Shown here piece by piece: positions 20,890 to 31,610 of a stretch of DNA of 64,000 bases (positions within the stretch are counted from its first letter, which is position 1; each line of letters starts with the position of its first letter). Location of the stretch: NCBI GenBank assembly GCA_034440615.1, contig JAOTOM010002640.1, positions 1 to 64,000 on the forward strand, in the 5' to 3' direction. The position numbers and the translations under genes were made by a program. Under the pieces are notes generated by a model. That model worked only from the letters and a program-made list of their open reading frames with translations. It had not been told where the DNA came from and did no database searches. Source of the DNA: Ashinkailepas kermadecensis (Eukaryota > Arthropoda > Thecostraca > Neolepadidae).

Positions 20890-21708
20890 ATGGAGCCAAG
20901 GTTTGCTATGGTTGGTATGCCAAGCTTCGACGGAGGTGGCTCGGTGCAGATATTTTTGGACGACTATGAGAGGTTCAGTAGGCTTCATGATTGGGACGAG
21001 AGCCGGAAGTTGGATATGTTGCCATTGTGTCTAACAGGAATCGCAAGGGATGCGTTCGATGCCCTTGGTGCCCGACAGAAGGAGTCTTATAGTGAAGTTG
21101 AGCTCGGCCTGAAGGGGAGTTTCAGCAGTGGTAGCTCTGTGGACCACCATGTGGCCCTTATGGATCTCAGGTACGACCCATCCCAGTCGCTAGATGCGTT
21201 TGTGATACGGCTTAAGAAGATGGTGTCTCAAGCATTCCCAGGACAGGCATTGGAGGGTCTGCTATACAACCATTTCCTGTCGGCACTTCCAGGCGACCTG
21301 TACTCGCCTGTTGTCGCGTCGGGAGCGAGTACTTTTGAGGATGCAGTGGCAAAAGTACGTCACGTGTGCAGTGCCGCTCGGCACGTGATGCAGCCGGTGC
21401 GCCAGATGGCTGCAAGGGGGGCCCAGCCTGAAGCGTCAGCTGTTGCTCGGTTAGAGAAGAGGATAGCCGAATTAGAGCTCCAAGTCCAGACTGGACTCAG
21501 GTCCAGTGGACCTGTGCGTAGGCCGCGCGAGTGTTACGCCTGTGGCCAGCCTGGTCACATGAGGTATAACTGTGACAAGCGAGATGTTAGGTGCCCGAAA
21601 TGCGGTTGTCAGGGGCATGTGCCAGAAGTGTGTGGGAGGTATTTGGGAAACTTCCGCGGGTCCACCCGAGGGGCCATGGGGGGACCCGGACCCAGTCAAA
21701 GGCCGTGA
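20890..21708 (+). CDS. gag: Gag polyprotein (capsid and nucleocapsid)
   Basis: 272 residues from the first ATG in a frame open from 20,866 (which begins with TTG). Gag forms the cytoplasmic particle that packages the element RNA. The N-terminal two thirds carry the retrotransposon gag pattern (FLDDYERF, LTGIARDAFDAL, LRYDPSQSLDAFVIRLKKMV, FLSALPGDL). A short coiled-coil-like stretch (ARLEKRIAELELQVQ) precedes two zinc knuckles: CYACGQPGHMRYNC (residues 215-228) and CPKCGCQGHVPEVC (235-248), both CX2CX4HX4C. The pol frame overlaps the last ~120 bp in the -1 frame. The stop is at 21,706. Confidence 0.9.
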   Translation: MEPRFAMVGMPSFDGGGSVQIFLDDYERFSRLHDWDESRKLDMLPLCLTGIARDAFDALGARQKESYSEVELGLKGSFSSGSSVDHHVALMDLRYDPSQSLDAFVIRLKKMVSQAFPGQALEGLLYNHFLSALPGDLYSPVVASGASTFEDAVAKVRHVCSAARHVMQPVRQMAARGAQPEASAVARLEKRIAELELQVQTGLRSSGPVRRPRECYACGQPGHMRYNCDKRDVRCPKCGCQGHVPEVCGRYLGNFRGSTRGAMGGPGPSQRP

Positions 21709-24700
21709 GGAATGGGCTGAGAGGATGTGATTCCGGAAGGGACAAAGGGACCTGGAGAGAAACCGAGAGGGAAGCGAACATAACCGACGGTGACCCAGGC
21801 GACCGATGGGTTTCACTGAACGAGGACATGACATTTGTGGCTAAGATTTCGGGAGTCGACTGTAAGTGTCTGCTGGACACAGGCAGCAACATTAGTATTC
21901 TGAACCAAGCAGCGTTCGACCTTTTGCCAAATTCCCCGAGGTTACGTAAGACTGCAGTGCGGGCCAAGACGGCGTCACGAGATGAGCTGCCACTGGCAGG
22001 CAAAGCCACTCTGTGCTTCCATGTTGACGGAATGCCAGTGAACATGAGTGTTTTCGTGTCGGACCACATAGATGTGCCGTGCCTACTGGGGCTTGACTTT
22101 CTGCGAGCTTGTCCATGCGTGATTGATATGAAGAGAAGGAGATTGATATTAACCCCGGCTGAGTCAGTTCGCTCGGTGTCGGCGGAGGCCGTGTCAGTTG
22201 GTCGTTTGGTGATGTCGAGTAGTGTCATAATTGCACCGGGTGAGGAAACAGTTCTGAGGGCATGGGTGCCCAATTGTGACTACATAGGCTCAGCTGTAGT
22301 GGAGCCGTCGTTGAACATTTGTGGTCTCGAGTTTGTTCCAGCAGTGGTCGATGTAGTAGGGAGTTCTGTCCCATTTGTCGTCCGTAATATTACGACGGAG
22401 CCAATTAGCATTCCTAGACGCTCAGAAATTGGCGAACTTGAGGTGGGGTTCGGCGAGCACAGCTTGTACTCCTGGGGTAGTGACGGCGAGCCAGCTTCGA
22501 AATACGTAGAACCAAGTGGGCATATTGACCTGAGTAAGTCCCCATTGTCAGACGCACAGAAGGAGGCGGTCAGACGAGTTATTGACAAACATAAGTCGAT
22601 GTTTGATGGTCATTTGGGCCACACCACGGTGACGACGCATACGATTGATACTGGTGACCATGCGCCTGTGAGTCAGGCGGCCCGGCGTGTACCACCCCAT
22701 TTGCGGAACGAGGTGAGGGCGCAAATCGAGACATTAGTAGAACAAGGAGTTCTCGAGGAGTCTGATGGAGGGGGTTGGGCTTCCCCCATATGTTTGGTAA
22801 GGAAGAAGTCTGGGCAGTACAGGATGTGCGCTGACATGAGACAGTTGAATGCCGTGACGACGCCCTCGTCATATCCGATTCCGAGGATTGACGACACTAT
22901 TGAGATCTTGGCAGGATCGAAGATGTGGTGTGTCCTAGATTTGAATAATGCGTATTTTCAGGTAAGCATTGATGAACGGGATAGAGATAAGACTACGATT
23001 GTGACTCCATTCGGTGCACATCGGTTTGTTCGTATGCCATTCGGGTGCAAGTCGGCCCCGTCTACGTGTGCGCGTCTGCTGGATATAGTTTTAGGTGATT
23101 TGCGTCCCCTGTCGTGCGTGAACTATTTTGATGACGTCATAGTGCATGGAGCAGACTTTGATGATGTCCTGACTAAGCTGGATGCTGTGTTGGAAAGGCT
23201 ACAGCAGGCAGGTCTTACGTTGAATCCGGGAAAGTGCGAGTTGTTCCGAACGGAAGTAACATTTCTGGGTCATGTATTGACCCCCGAGGGCTTGTCTGCT
23301 GACCCTGAAAAGATCCGGCAGCTGGCTGAGTGGCCCACTCCACGCACCCAAAAAGAGTTGAGTAGTTTTCTAGGGCTAGCATCGTTCTTTCGGAAGTATG
23401 TGCGATCGTTCGCTGAGATGGCAGCGCCGCTGTTTTCGCTGACGGGGAAAGACGTAAAGTTTAGTTGGTCAGAGGAGGCGCTAGCATCGTTCGAAGCACT
23501 GAAGGTGGCGCTGTCGACTTCGCCTGTGATTTCGCTGCCCAGGTTCGGCGCGGACGCTGGTATGTTCATTCTGGACTGTGATTGTTCGGACTTGAGTGCT
23601 GGAGCCGTTCTCCTGCAGGAACAGGATGGCGAAGAGAAACCGCTGGCGTATGCGAGTCGGAAGTTGTCCAAGTCTCAACGTAATTACAGTACAACTCGTA
23701 AAGAGTTGCTAGCGTGCGTTCTGTTCGTGCAGCAGTTTAGGCACTATTTGTTGGGCCGTAAGTTTAGGATTCGTACCGACCACGCCAGCCTGCAATGGCT
23801 CATAAACTTCAAGCAGCCTTCCGGCATGCTCGCTCGTTGGTTTGAGATCTTGTCCGAGTTTGATTATGAGATAGTGTTTCGCCCGGGTGTGCAGAATCCG
23901 GTGGCGGACGCGCTGAGTAGGCGTCCGGCAGACAGAGTGGATGCGGAGACACAGACCGGCGAAGTAGCTGAGTCAGTTCGCGAGGTGGATGCTTCCTCCT
24001 GGTCCTTGAGTTATCTGCGACAGGAACAGGATAAGGACCCTAGCATAAGTGAAATTGGGAAACATTTGTCGGCTGGAGTTAAGCCGCGACGAACCACGGT
24101 GTCAGGTTCCTCTAGGCCACTGTTTAAGCAGTGGAGACGACTGCAGTTGATTGATGGCATTTTGTATCGAATGTACAAGCCACGCGCTGGTGAGAGCGAG
24201 CGGTTGCAGCTGGTGGTTCCAAGGCAGCTGGTGCCGGGAGTACTAACCTCGCTTCATGCTGGTCCAACAGGAGGACATTTTGGGGCCGAGAAATTGTTGG
24301 CCCAGGCGAGGATTCGGTTCTGGTGGAGTCAGATGTCGGCTGAAACCGAGGAGTTTTGTCGCAAGTGCCAGAAGTGCACCTTACACAGTCAACCGATCCC
24401 GCGGCCACGTGCATCCCTTGGTGAGCTCTACTCAGATGAACCTTTTGATACGATTTCCATTGACTTTTTGACCGGTCTGCCGATTACCGGAAGCGGGAAC
24501 AAGCATCTGTTGGTTGTGTGTGATCACTTCACCCGCTGGTGTGAGGTGTATCCTCTTCCGGATATGAAAGCGACGACAGTGGCGACGACCATTGTGAACG
24601 AGTTTGTCGCTCGGTTCGGCTGTCCACGGCGCTTGCACTCCGATTGCGCCGCGAATTTTGTAGGGTCAGTCATGACGGAAACCTGCCGTATCCTCGGCAT

Positions 24701-25841
24701 TGAAAAATCACGGATCTCCGCGTACCACCCCGAAGGTAACTCAAAGGTCGAAAGGATAATGCGGACTATCATCACGATGTTGGCGAGATATCTAGATGAC
24801 AATCATTCGGAATGGGATGTTCATCTGCCGCTGTTGATGCTCGGGTATCGGTCCCAGGTGCATTCGTCGCTCGGCTATTCGCCCTACTTTCTCATGTTCG
24901 CTCGAGAGCCCCGGCTCCCAGCGGAAGCGAATCTGCACGCGCCTACGGTGGCGAAATCTCGGACGGTGTCCGAGTACGTGGACAACCTGTGTACCAGTCT
25001 GCGCAAAGCGAGAGAGTTTGGGATCGCTGCGTCGAATAGGCGACACGCGCGCAACAAGAGAGCCTACGAAAAGAAGCTGAGCGAGCATACCTTTCAGGCT
25101 GGTGATCAGGTCCTGTTGTATAAGAGTGTCGTGCCGAGAGGTCAGTATTATAAGTTTGTCCGCCCCTGGAAGCCGGCAACAGTCCTAAGCCGAGTGGGTG
25201 ATGTAAATTATCGGATACGTCTGCACGGGAGCAGAAAGACGATTCTAGTGCATCATAACAGACTGCAACCAACGACCGCTCAGGTGACCAGGGATGCAGT
25301 GCCTGGATGTGCAGCTGGTGTAACAGACACACCAGCAGGACGTGGCTTGAGTGTGGATGATGAGAGGCAGGGCGTCGGTGAGCCGCTCGCCCCGGCGTCC
25401 GGGGTTGGGTCACCCGCACCACCCGTTCGATGTGGCATATTCCGACCTGGCGTGCTGGAATCTGGAGGCGAAGGGGGTTCACATCCTTCCTCCGGAAGCA
25501 CCGCTCTCGGAACTCGCGTCGTTGGGGAAAGTGGGGATCTCGGCGCGGATGCGTTAGCGGCTGGTGGTGACGACAGTAACAGCGGCGATCTGGGTCCCAC
25601 CCAAGCAACTTCCGTTCAGAGGGAAGAAGGGGATGGGTGCCCCGCTGTCAGGAGAGAATCGGCGTTGACGGGCACTACGGTTAGCTTAGGAATAGAAAGC
25701 CCTGATGTTGTCCCATCCGTGGAGGGAGTGGGGTCAGAGACAGGTGACCCCGGGCCTGGACTTCCCCCGAGTGTACCGCCAACTGTGTTGCGACGATCGA
25801 GTCGGGTTAAGCGAGCTCCTGGTTGGGTGTTGTTAGAATAG
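21591..25841 (+). CDS. pol: Pol polyprotein (protease, reverse transcriptase, RNase H, integrase)
   Basis: The frame is open for 1,416 codons and overlaps gag in the -1 frame; the ATG at 21,591 is probably not used, since entry is expected by frameshifting near 21,684. Numbering from 21,591: aspartic protease LLDTGSN (Asp96); reverse transcriptase with NYFDDVIVHG (YFDD 512-515); RNase H beginning FILDCDCS (Asp662); integrase with an HHCC zinc site (His889 in HAGPTGGH, then CRKCQKC), catalytic Asp958 (SIDFL), Asp1018 (HSDCAANF) and Glu1054 (SKVER), a DD35E spacing, followed by a GPY/F-like module (RPWKPATVLSRVGDVNYRI). The ~200-residue tail is low-complexity and ends in a basic SSRVKRAPGW. The SDCAANF segment departs from the usual SDxGxxF. 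The frame shows no break. Confidence 0.95.
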   Translation: MPEMRLSGACARSVWEVFGKLPRVHPRGHGGTRTQSKAVRNGLRGCDSGRDKGTWRETEREANITDGDPGDRWVSLNEDMTFVAKISGVDCKCLLDTGSNISILNQAAFDLLPNSPRLRKTAVRAKTASRDELPLAGKATLCFHVDGMPVNMSVFVSDHIDVPCLLGLDFLRACPCVIDMKRRRLILTPAESVRSVSAEAVSVGRLVMSSSVIIAPGEETVLRAWVPNCDYIGSAVVEPSLNICGLEFVPAVVDVVGSSVPFVVRNITTEPISIPRRSEIGELEVGFGEHSLYSWGSDGEPASKYVEPSGHIDLSKSPLSDAQKEAVRRVIDKHKSMFDGHLGHTTVTTHTIDTGDHAPVSQAARRVPPHLRNEVRAQIETLVEQGVLEESDGGGWASPICLVRKKSGQYRMCADMRQLNAVTTPSSYPIPRIDDTIEILAGSKMWCVLDLNNAYFQVSIDERDRDKTTIVTPFGAHRFVRMPFGCKSAPSTCARLLDIVLGDLRPLSCVNYFDDVIVHGADFDDVLTKLDAVLERLQQAGLTLNPGKCELFRTEVTFLGHVLTPEGLSADPEKIRQLAEWPTPRTQKELSSFLGLASFFRKYVRSFAEMAAPLFSLTGKDVKFSWSEEALASFEALKVALSTSPVISLPRFGADAGMFILDCDCSDLSAGAVLLQEQDGEEKPLAYASRKLSKSQRNYSTTRKELLACVLFVQQFRHYLLGRKFRIRTDHASLQWLINFKQPSGMLARWFEILSEFDYEIVFRPGVQNPVADALSRRPADRVDAETQTGEVAESVREVDASSWSLSYLRQEQDKDPSISEIGKHLSAGVKPRRTTVSGSSRPLFKQWRRLQLIDGILYRMYKPRAGESERLQLVVPRQLVPGVLTSLHAGPTGGHFGAEKLLAQARIRFWWSQMSAETEEFCRKCQKCTLHSQPIPRPRASLGELYSDEPFDTISIDFLTGLPITGSGNKHLLVVCDHFTRWCEVYPLPDMKATTVATTIVNEFVARFGCPRRLHSDCAANFVGSVMTETCRILGIEKSRISAYHPEGNSKVERIMRTIITMLARYLDDNHSEWDVHLPLLMLGYRSQVHSSLGYSPYFLMFAREPRLPAEANLHAPTVAKSRTVSEYVDNLCTSLRKAREFGIAASNRRHARNKRAYEKKLSEHTFQAGDQVLLYKSVVPRGQYYKFVRPWKPATVLSRVGDVNYRIRLHGSRKTILVHHNRLQPTTAQVTRDAVPGCAAGVTDTPAGRGLSVDDERQGVGEPLAPASGVGSPAPPVRCGIFRPGVLESGGEGGSHPSSGSTALGTRVVGESGDLGADALAAGGDDSNSGDLGPTQATSVQREEGDGCPAVRRESALTGTTVSLGIESPDVVPSVEGVGSETGDPGPGLPPSVPPTVLRRSSRVKRAPGWVLLE
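21678..21684 (+). promoter_or_regulatory. Candidate -1 frameshift site GGGGGGA
   Basis: Within the gag-pol overlap the gag frame reads AT-G GGG GGA, a heptamer of the X XXY YYZ type. Slipping back one base enters the pol frame, which is open from before this point. A run of six G is a plausible slip site. No downstream pseudoknot was demonstrated. Confidence 0.45.
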
Positions 25842-26300
25842 TCGTTAGTTACAGTGTAAACGCGTGTATGATGTGAGGTTGCGCGATGTTAGAATAAGAT
25901 GCTAGTGTACCAATTGTTATAACTAGCGTTGGGCGGAAATGAGGATCCCGCCGGGGATGCGTTAGTGGATGGGCGGTTTGTTTCGGGTCTACACCACATT
26001 GTGAAACTGTGTAATGTCTGTGCGGATTGTGGAACGCTTCAGTCGTTTGGGCGCCTATGGCGAGTGCTAGATGCCTTGTGCTGAAATCTAGTGCGTACCC
26101 TATTAAGACTTGCGACGGTCTTGCGCAGTCGTGACATCAGTCTTTGTGTTGCGGATAAACCCGTTGCCATGCTGCTGACGACCACTTGTGACGATAGTTC
26201 GAACAGCGTGGCGATACATCGTGTGCCATTTCGCTCCGGTGTCATGTCTAGGTCATGTGCGTTGAGTGCGTGTGCACTCCTTTTTTCAAGGTTTATAGAG
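25842..26300 (+). other. Retrotransposon 3' untranslated region
   Basis: No open frame of note. The bases before the 3' LTR (CAAGGTTTATAGAG) are only weakly purine-rich, so the polypurine tract is not obvious. Confidence 0.6.
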
Positions 26301-26493
26301 TGTAGACGGGTGACGTCATGGTCCCGCGCGTCGCCAAGGCGACGCGTGCATTCCGATTGGCTTGTTGCTTTCGCGCCAAAAGACCCCCGGCCGCGGGAGT
26401 GTGAGAATAAAGCTGACGGTGACCGGACGTGCGGTACGCCCGTGCGGGTTGGACTTGAAAGCTGTCAGACGTGTTTGCAATTCGGACCCAGCG

Positions 26494-26499
<6 letters not shown>
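26301..26499 (+). repeat. 3' LTR
   Basis: 199 bp, identical to the 5' LTR except at two positions (GACCCCC for GATCCCC, and CCCGTGCGGG for CCCGGGCGGG). It carries the same TGACGTCA (26,311-26,318) and stem-loop (26,327-26,346). Confidence 0.95.

Positions 26500-26580
<81 letters not shown>
26500..26580. repeat. (AT)n microsatellite, right of the LTR element
   Basis: About 80 bp of pure TA, the other half of the insertion target. Confidence 0.95.
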
Positions 26581-26582
<2 letters not shown>

Positions 26583-27352
26583 GGCAACATACATGAAGTG
26601 AGCATCAGGGATGTTCGCTTTGTATGCTTTTGGTAGAGAACTTGCCGCACACACACAATAATTTGAACTGCTAGCACTGGGCCATATGCAGAATGCCGCC
26701 TCCCCAATCCATTTAGGTCTTGCATTTAGGTCTTCCTCCATTTAGGTCTTCCTTCATGCATTGCGCCCTCCGAACCATTTTTAAAATCCTACACCCATGT
26801 TGAGCATCAGAACCATACATCAATGGTGCATCGGTGCTGCTACGAGGTAGGTGAGTATGGGGTAAGTCTCCCAAGGTTCATATCAGCAATACGACTACGG
26901 AATGCATGCAACGTCCATAGGGTCGATGTTAATCTCGTCCCACACAACAATGAGCATTGGCACCCTACTACCATCCGGCTCCTTCATCCATGATTGAAAC
27001 AAATGAAACGAACCAAGTGTAGGCCCAGACCTGACGGCCAACTTGAACATCACGCCCGCCCTTGCAGCAGCTACATAACTTATGCTACGAATCGTTCCCC
27101 TAGATGTCCGCAAGGGTGTCGCACAAGACCGGCATTAATGAGGTGTATGAATCCTCGCAGCGACCCAGCCACAGCCGGACGGAAAAATACGCGCCAGAGG
27201 GCGCGTAGCACTGCATGGAAAGAGCGGACCAAGGGGAAAAAGCATGAGTTTTTTCTTCATGAAAGTGATTGGGAGCACACAATCAGAATTGGAAAAAGTG
27301 ACTTAATCAAAGTATTGAGAAGCCTCGCATGCGTGTCGCGTATGGAAGATAT
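26581..27352. other. No gene recognised
   Basis: I see no family-level coding signal and no clear repeat in this interval. Confidence 0.4.
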
Positions 27353-27818
27353 CAGGGGCGGATCCAGGAATTGTCATTGGGGTGTGGGAGCATGCATCAT
27401 GGAGAGGAGCTATTTCTTCAGAATGGCGCCGCCTCGGAAGTATTTGGAGGGGCTCCTTTTCAGTCGAGGGGTATCGCTGGCTGGAAAATTTGCAGGGGAA
27501 TGCAGTGGGACATTGCCGGACGGGCGCCTTCCCTTCCAAAGGGACGCCTTTTTCTTTCACAGGGGTCGCTCGCTGAAGAAGAAGAAAAATCGAGGGGAGT
27601 TGGGAGGAAGGGGAGGGTCCACTCCGGCCTTCCTGGAGGGCGCCTTTCATTCTAAGGGGCACCCTTCATCCCAGAGGGGCGCCTCTGAATGAACAATTCG
27701 AGTGGGTGTGTACTCGAGCCTTCTCGTAGTGACGCATTTTCCCGGCAGAGGACGCCACCTTCGATCGGGGGAAGGGGACACATGTCCCCAGTCCCCCCCC
27801 TCCCTGGTTCCGCCACTG
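27353..27818. mobile_element. hAT-like non-autonomous element
   Basis: The termini are CAGGGGCGGATCCAGG on the left and the reverse complement of CAGTGGCGGAACCAGG on the right. The flanks GAAGATAT and AAAGATAT form an 8-bp target duplication with one mismatch. The 466-bp interior has no transposase. Confidence 0.7.
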
Positions 27819-28047
27819 AAAGATATTTTGAGCTTCCAAAAGTATACAAAGTTATATACTACAGATTGGAGGGGATGGAGGATTGAATCCAGCCAGCCAG
27901 TTTTCATTCGGATGGATTGGCAGAGCAAGCCAGAGTTGTTGCCGAATTGCCAAAGACCATGACACCGGATAGCACTTGAACTGCATTTGTGCGTAATATC
28001 GAATTGCGTATTTATAATGTTGCGGAGAGCTGTGTTGAGCATAGTTG

Positions 28048-28248
28048 AATTGAAGATGATTATACAAAGTAACCAAATGCTCATATTATTATGTAAAATA
28101 GGATCAAAAATCGGTCTAATATATTTCGGGCGTGACCCTTCTAAAGGGTCTTCAGAAGGGTCACGCCCGAAATATATTAGACCGAATTTGTCATCCTATT
28201 TTGCTTAATAATATGAGCATTTGGTTACTTTTATAATCATCTTGAATT
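28048..28248. mobile_element. Foldback element, ~95-bp arms
   Basis: The left arm AATTGAAGATGATTATA..GTAACCAAATGCTCATATTA..GGGCGTGACCCTTCT pairs with the right arm AGAAGGGTCACGCCC..ATGAGCATTTGGTTACTT..ATAATCATCTTGAATT around an 11-nt loop (28,143-28,153). Arms are about 90% matched. A GAATTGCGT word occurs on both outer sides (about 28,001 and 28,243) and may be part of a duplicated target. Confidence 0.8.
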
Positions 28249-28619
28249 GCGTGTTTACATAAATGGGTGTATATTTTTGAAAATTATTCAGGTGGGCACA
28301 ATACATAAAGGCAATGGGCGAACCCAAATGGATCGATGGGGCACGCCTCACATAGTTCCATGTTTGATGTTGAAATTATTGCTGAGGGGCAAATCCAACA
28401 TTGATGGTACACTTGCCCCTCAAAAGTATGTAAAACAACACTCCTACTTGCATACAATATTTTTAGTCTCTTGGAAAATCCTGAATGAAGGCCTCACATT
28501 TGTGAGACCACAGCACCTCACATTTTTTAGACCACAGCACGATATTGGTGGCTCCGGTATAGTTTCTTGGGGTCCCGTCGCGACCTTTTGGGCCCAGGCG
28601 GGTGGTTCCGGAGGAACCT

Positions 28620-30400
28620 TTACACTGAGGTCAAATGGTGACCTCGAGTGACCAGTTGACTCGGTGTGCTGCATGCCACCGTGATGGCGGTGGCACACGC
28701 GTTTGAATCATTCCAATAGGTGAATTCTCCGGCAAGTTATGCGGTACCCCAAATTTGACCTCGCTGACCTTTTCGCCTCTGAAGGCGAAAGGGTTCGTCG
28801 TAACAAAAAGTCGTTTCGTGGTGCATGTACGGTATGCCTGCGAAGGTTGTGTCAAATTTTCCGACGAATCGGAGGATATTCGTGAATGCGTTTCTGAATT
28901 TGTTGGTGAATGTGATGCTAGTGCTACCTGATGAAATGCGTCATCGACAGAGGTCAGGTCACGCAGTGTGCTGCTTCTTGTATTGATAGTACATGCATCA
29001 GTGTTGAGATAGTCTACATTCAATGCTTCGTTTGGCCCACATACGATACCCCAGTTGATCACTTTCAGTTTCTGAGTTTCACCAAACCTGACCTGAGGTC
29101 AAACGCTGACCTTGCAGGTCACACGCTCGGATGTGCTACTTCCTTGCTGGGTGGGCGATTATTCGGCGCTCATATCCATCCGATAAATATATTCAGGAAA
29201 ATGTTATTCGGTACCCCGTAATTTTCCCATAGGGTGTAATGTTAAAGTCTTCAGTGACCTGAGGTCAAATGGTGACCTCGAATGAGCAGTTGACTTTGTG
29301 TGCTGCATGCCACCGTGATAGTGGCGGCACAAGCGTTTGAATCATTACAATAAGTGAATTATCCGGGAAGTTATGCGGTACCCCAGATTTGACATCGCTG
29401 ACCTTTTCGCCTCTGAAGGCGAAATGGTTCGTCGTAGCAAAAAAATCGTTTCGTGATGCATGTACGGATGTCTGCGATGTCTGCGAAGGTTGTGTCAATT
29501 TTCAGAGGAATCGGAGGATATTGGTGAATGCGTTTCTAAATGCGTTGCTGAATGGGACCCCAGTGAACCACTTTCATTTTCTGAATTCCATCAAACCTGC
29601 CCTGAAGTCAAACGCTGGCCTTGAAGGTCGCATGCTCAGATGTGCTGCCTCCTTGCCCGGTGGACGATTATTCGACGCTAATATCCATCCGATCAATGTA
29701 TTCAGAAAAATGTTATTCGGTACCCCGTGATTTTCCCATAGTTCCCATAGGGTGTAATGTTGAAGCCTTCGTTGACCTGAGGTTTAATGGTGGCCTTGAA
29801 GATAACATGCTTTGGTGTGCTTCTTTCTTGTCCGATGGAAACTTATTTGGCGCTAATATCTATCCGATGAAAGTATTTAGGAAGACATTTTTCGGTACCC
29901 CGTAGATGGCAAACAATATTTTGTGAACATAGGTCAAACTATGAGATTGTAGGTCAGACGCTTCAATGTGCTGCATCCATGACCCATACCCAATGTCTGG
30001 GTGTTATTTCGTGGTGCCAAGTAATAATTTGCGGAAATTATCGGGTACACAAGAATTTGGTATATTTGCTATTTTGGGGCCTTTTTTGGCGAACGGTGAT
30101 GAATCCGTTTCCATAATGGGTCATTTTGATCGATGTGCTCTACGTACGTGCTATGTAGACTACCATCTGCAAAAATCAGTTATGTCCAATGTGTCACCAT
30201 GATTTTATTCGGTACCACGTAAATAGATATAGTACATGAGTAAAACCAACTTTGGTGACCTGAGGTCAAACTGTGACATTGAAGGTCACGTAATCCGACG
30301 TGCTGCATCTTTGATGGACATCGGACATCTAGGCGTTGGAATCATTCGGCTAAGTGAAATACTTTGCATTTCATGCGGTACCCCGTTTTTTACCCGAATT
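28620..30400. repeat. Degenerate array with TGACCTGAGGTCA cores
   Basis: About seven diverged units start GACCTGAGGTCAAA (near 28,626, 29,089, 29,256, 29,595, 29,773, 29,930 and 30,256), continue with a TGACCTTGAAGGTCAC-like stretch and GTGCTGC.TCC, and end in CGGTACCCC. The first two large units (28,626 to 29,220 and 29,258 to 29,730) are also similar in between (CTTTTCGCCTCTGAAGGCGA). Translations repeat FRKMLFGTP, but frames are short and interrupted, so this is a DNA repeat rather than a gene. Confidence 0.7.
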
Positions 30401-30754
30401 ACTTTTTTTAGCTCTGGAGATCGAACTGCTCATCCTACTGAATAATTGTTGTTTGCCTTACTTTTGCAAGCGACAAAGATCGTATCCTAAAAAAATGAAC
30501 GAAATCGGAGAGTATGCGAATAGGATGCTGAATGCTAATGCGAATGCGTTGCTAATATCATGGACATGTTTGGCTTGCCATGTGCAGGAACTTTTTATGA
30601 CCACTTGCAATCTGGGACATAGCCAAGGGGACCATACGGTCAAGGACCAATAGTACTATGGGTCCATGGATGATATTATGGAATATAATCCACCATGTCG
30701 CTACGGCAGAGATAGAAAGGTGACCGCTGAATGGCCCTGAAGCTGTTGTCGGGC

Positions 30755-31230
30755 CCAAAAGAAAGCCTACGGGTCTTCACAAACTTCTACGGACCCTTAC
30801 GAACGCCCACGGATGCTTACAGATGCAGACCGGCCTTTGCGAATGTCTGCAGACCCTTATGAACGTCTGTGGTCCCTTGCGAATTTCTTCGGGCCCTTAT
30901 GAACGTGTACGGGCGCTTACAGATACCAATGGGCCCTACAAATGTGTGCTGGCCCTTACAAACTCTTAAGGGCCGTTGCGGACGTCTACAGGATCATGAG
31001 CTCTTACGAAAGTCTACTTGTCCTTACTAACGCCTACGGGCTATTATGCGAACACCTACGGACTATTATGCGAACGTCTACGGGCCTTTGCGAATGTCTA
31101 CGGGCCTTCCGATTGCATGGCTCATATCAACGTCTGCAGGCCGTATACGAACGAATTTCGGGCCCTTACGTGAGTCTTCGGGTCCTTGCAAACGTTTATT
31201 TACCCCTTATACCGAATAGTGAATCTACGT
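30755..31230. repeat. 21-bp minisatellite, degenerate
   Basis: Imperfect tandem copies of about CGGGCCCTTACGAACGTCTA C, alternating CTTGCGAAT and CTTATGAAC variants. Confidence 0.8.
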
Positions 31231-31277
31231 CCTCCGCAATGAAGTTTTGACAGCCTACATTTAGGTGTTATATGTGT

Positions 31278-31314
31278 TATAAATCAGTAATGCGGTCGGC
31301 ATTACTGATTTATA
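31278..31314. other. Perfect 16-bp hairpin
   Basis: TATAAATCAGTAATGC, then a 5-nt loop GGTCG, then GCATTACTGATTTATA. Function unknown; possibly the end of a foldback element. Confidence 0.7.
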
Positions 31315-31610
31315 GCAGTGCTGTGTTTACACACAATTTGAGGAGGGAGGTAGTTGAACGTTCCGAGCTGTCAAAAATTAATCAAATATATCTGTATTTT
31401 TCATAAGGACAAAATTGGCCGATCTCGAAATAAATTGGCCGAAATCCGAAGACTTGACAAATGTTTGTGGTAGTCTGGACCCCTTCGGAAAATCCCTGCC
31501 CCCGGGATAATTCCTGGCTACGTTCCTGCCGTCCAGGAGATACGTCAGGTTTTGCAAATTGTGAAGCTGTGTATTCCGAAATTTCGACCATAGATTGTCA
31601 AGGGTACAGA

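Larger units (their letters stand above)
20095..26499 (+). mobile_element. Ty3/gypsy (Metaviridae) LTR retrotransposon, near intact
   Basis: A 6.4-kb element with two 199-bp LTRs (TGTAGA..ACTACA), a primer binding site, gag, a -1-frame pol and about 460 bp of untranslated 3' sequence. The pol order protease, reverse transcriptase, RNase H, integrase is that of Ty3/gypsy. No envelope frame is seen. The LTRs differ at only two positions (20,179 and about 20,236 in the 5' copy) and both frames are open, so insertion looks recent and the copy may still be competent. It sits inside an (AT)n tract, which hides the exact target duplication. Confidence 0.95.
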
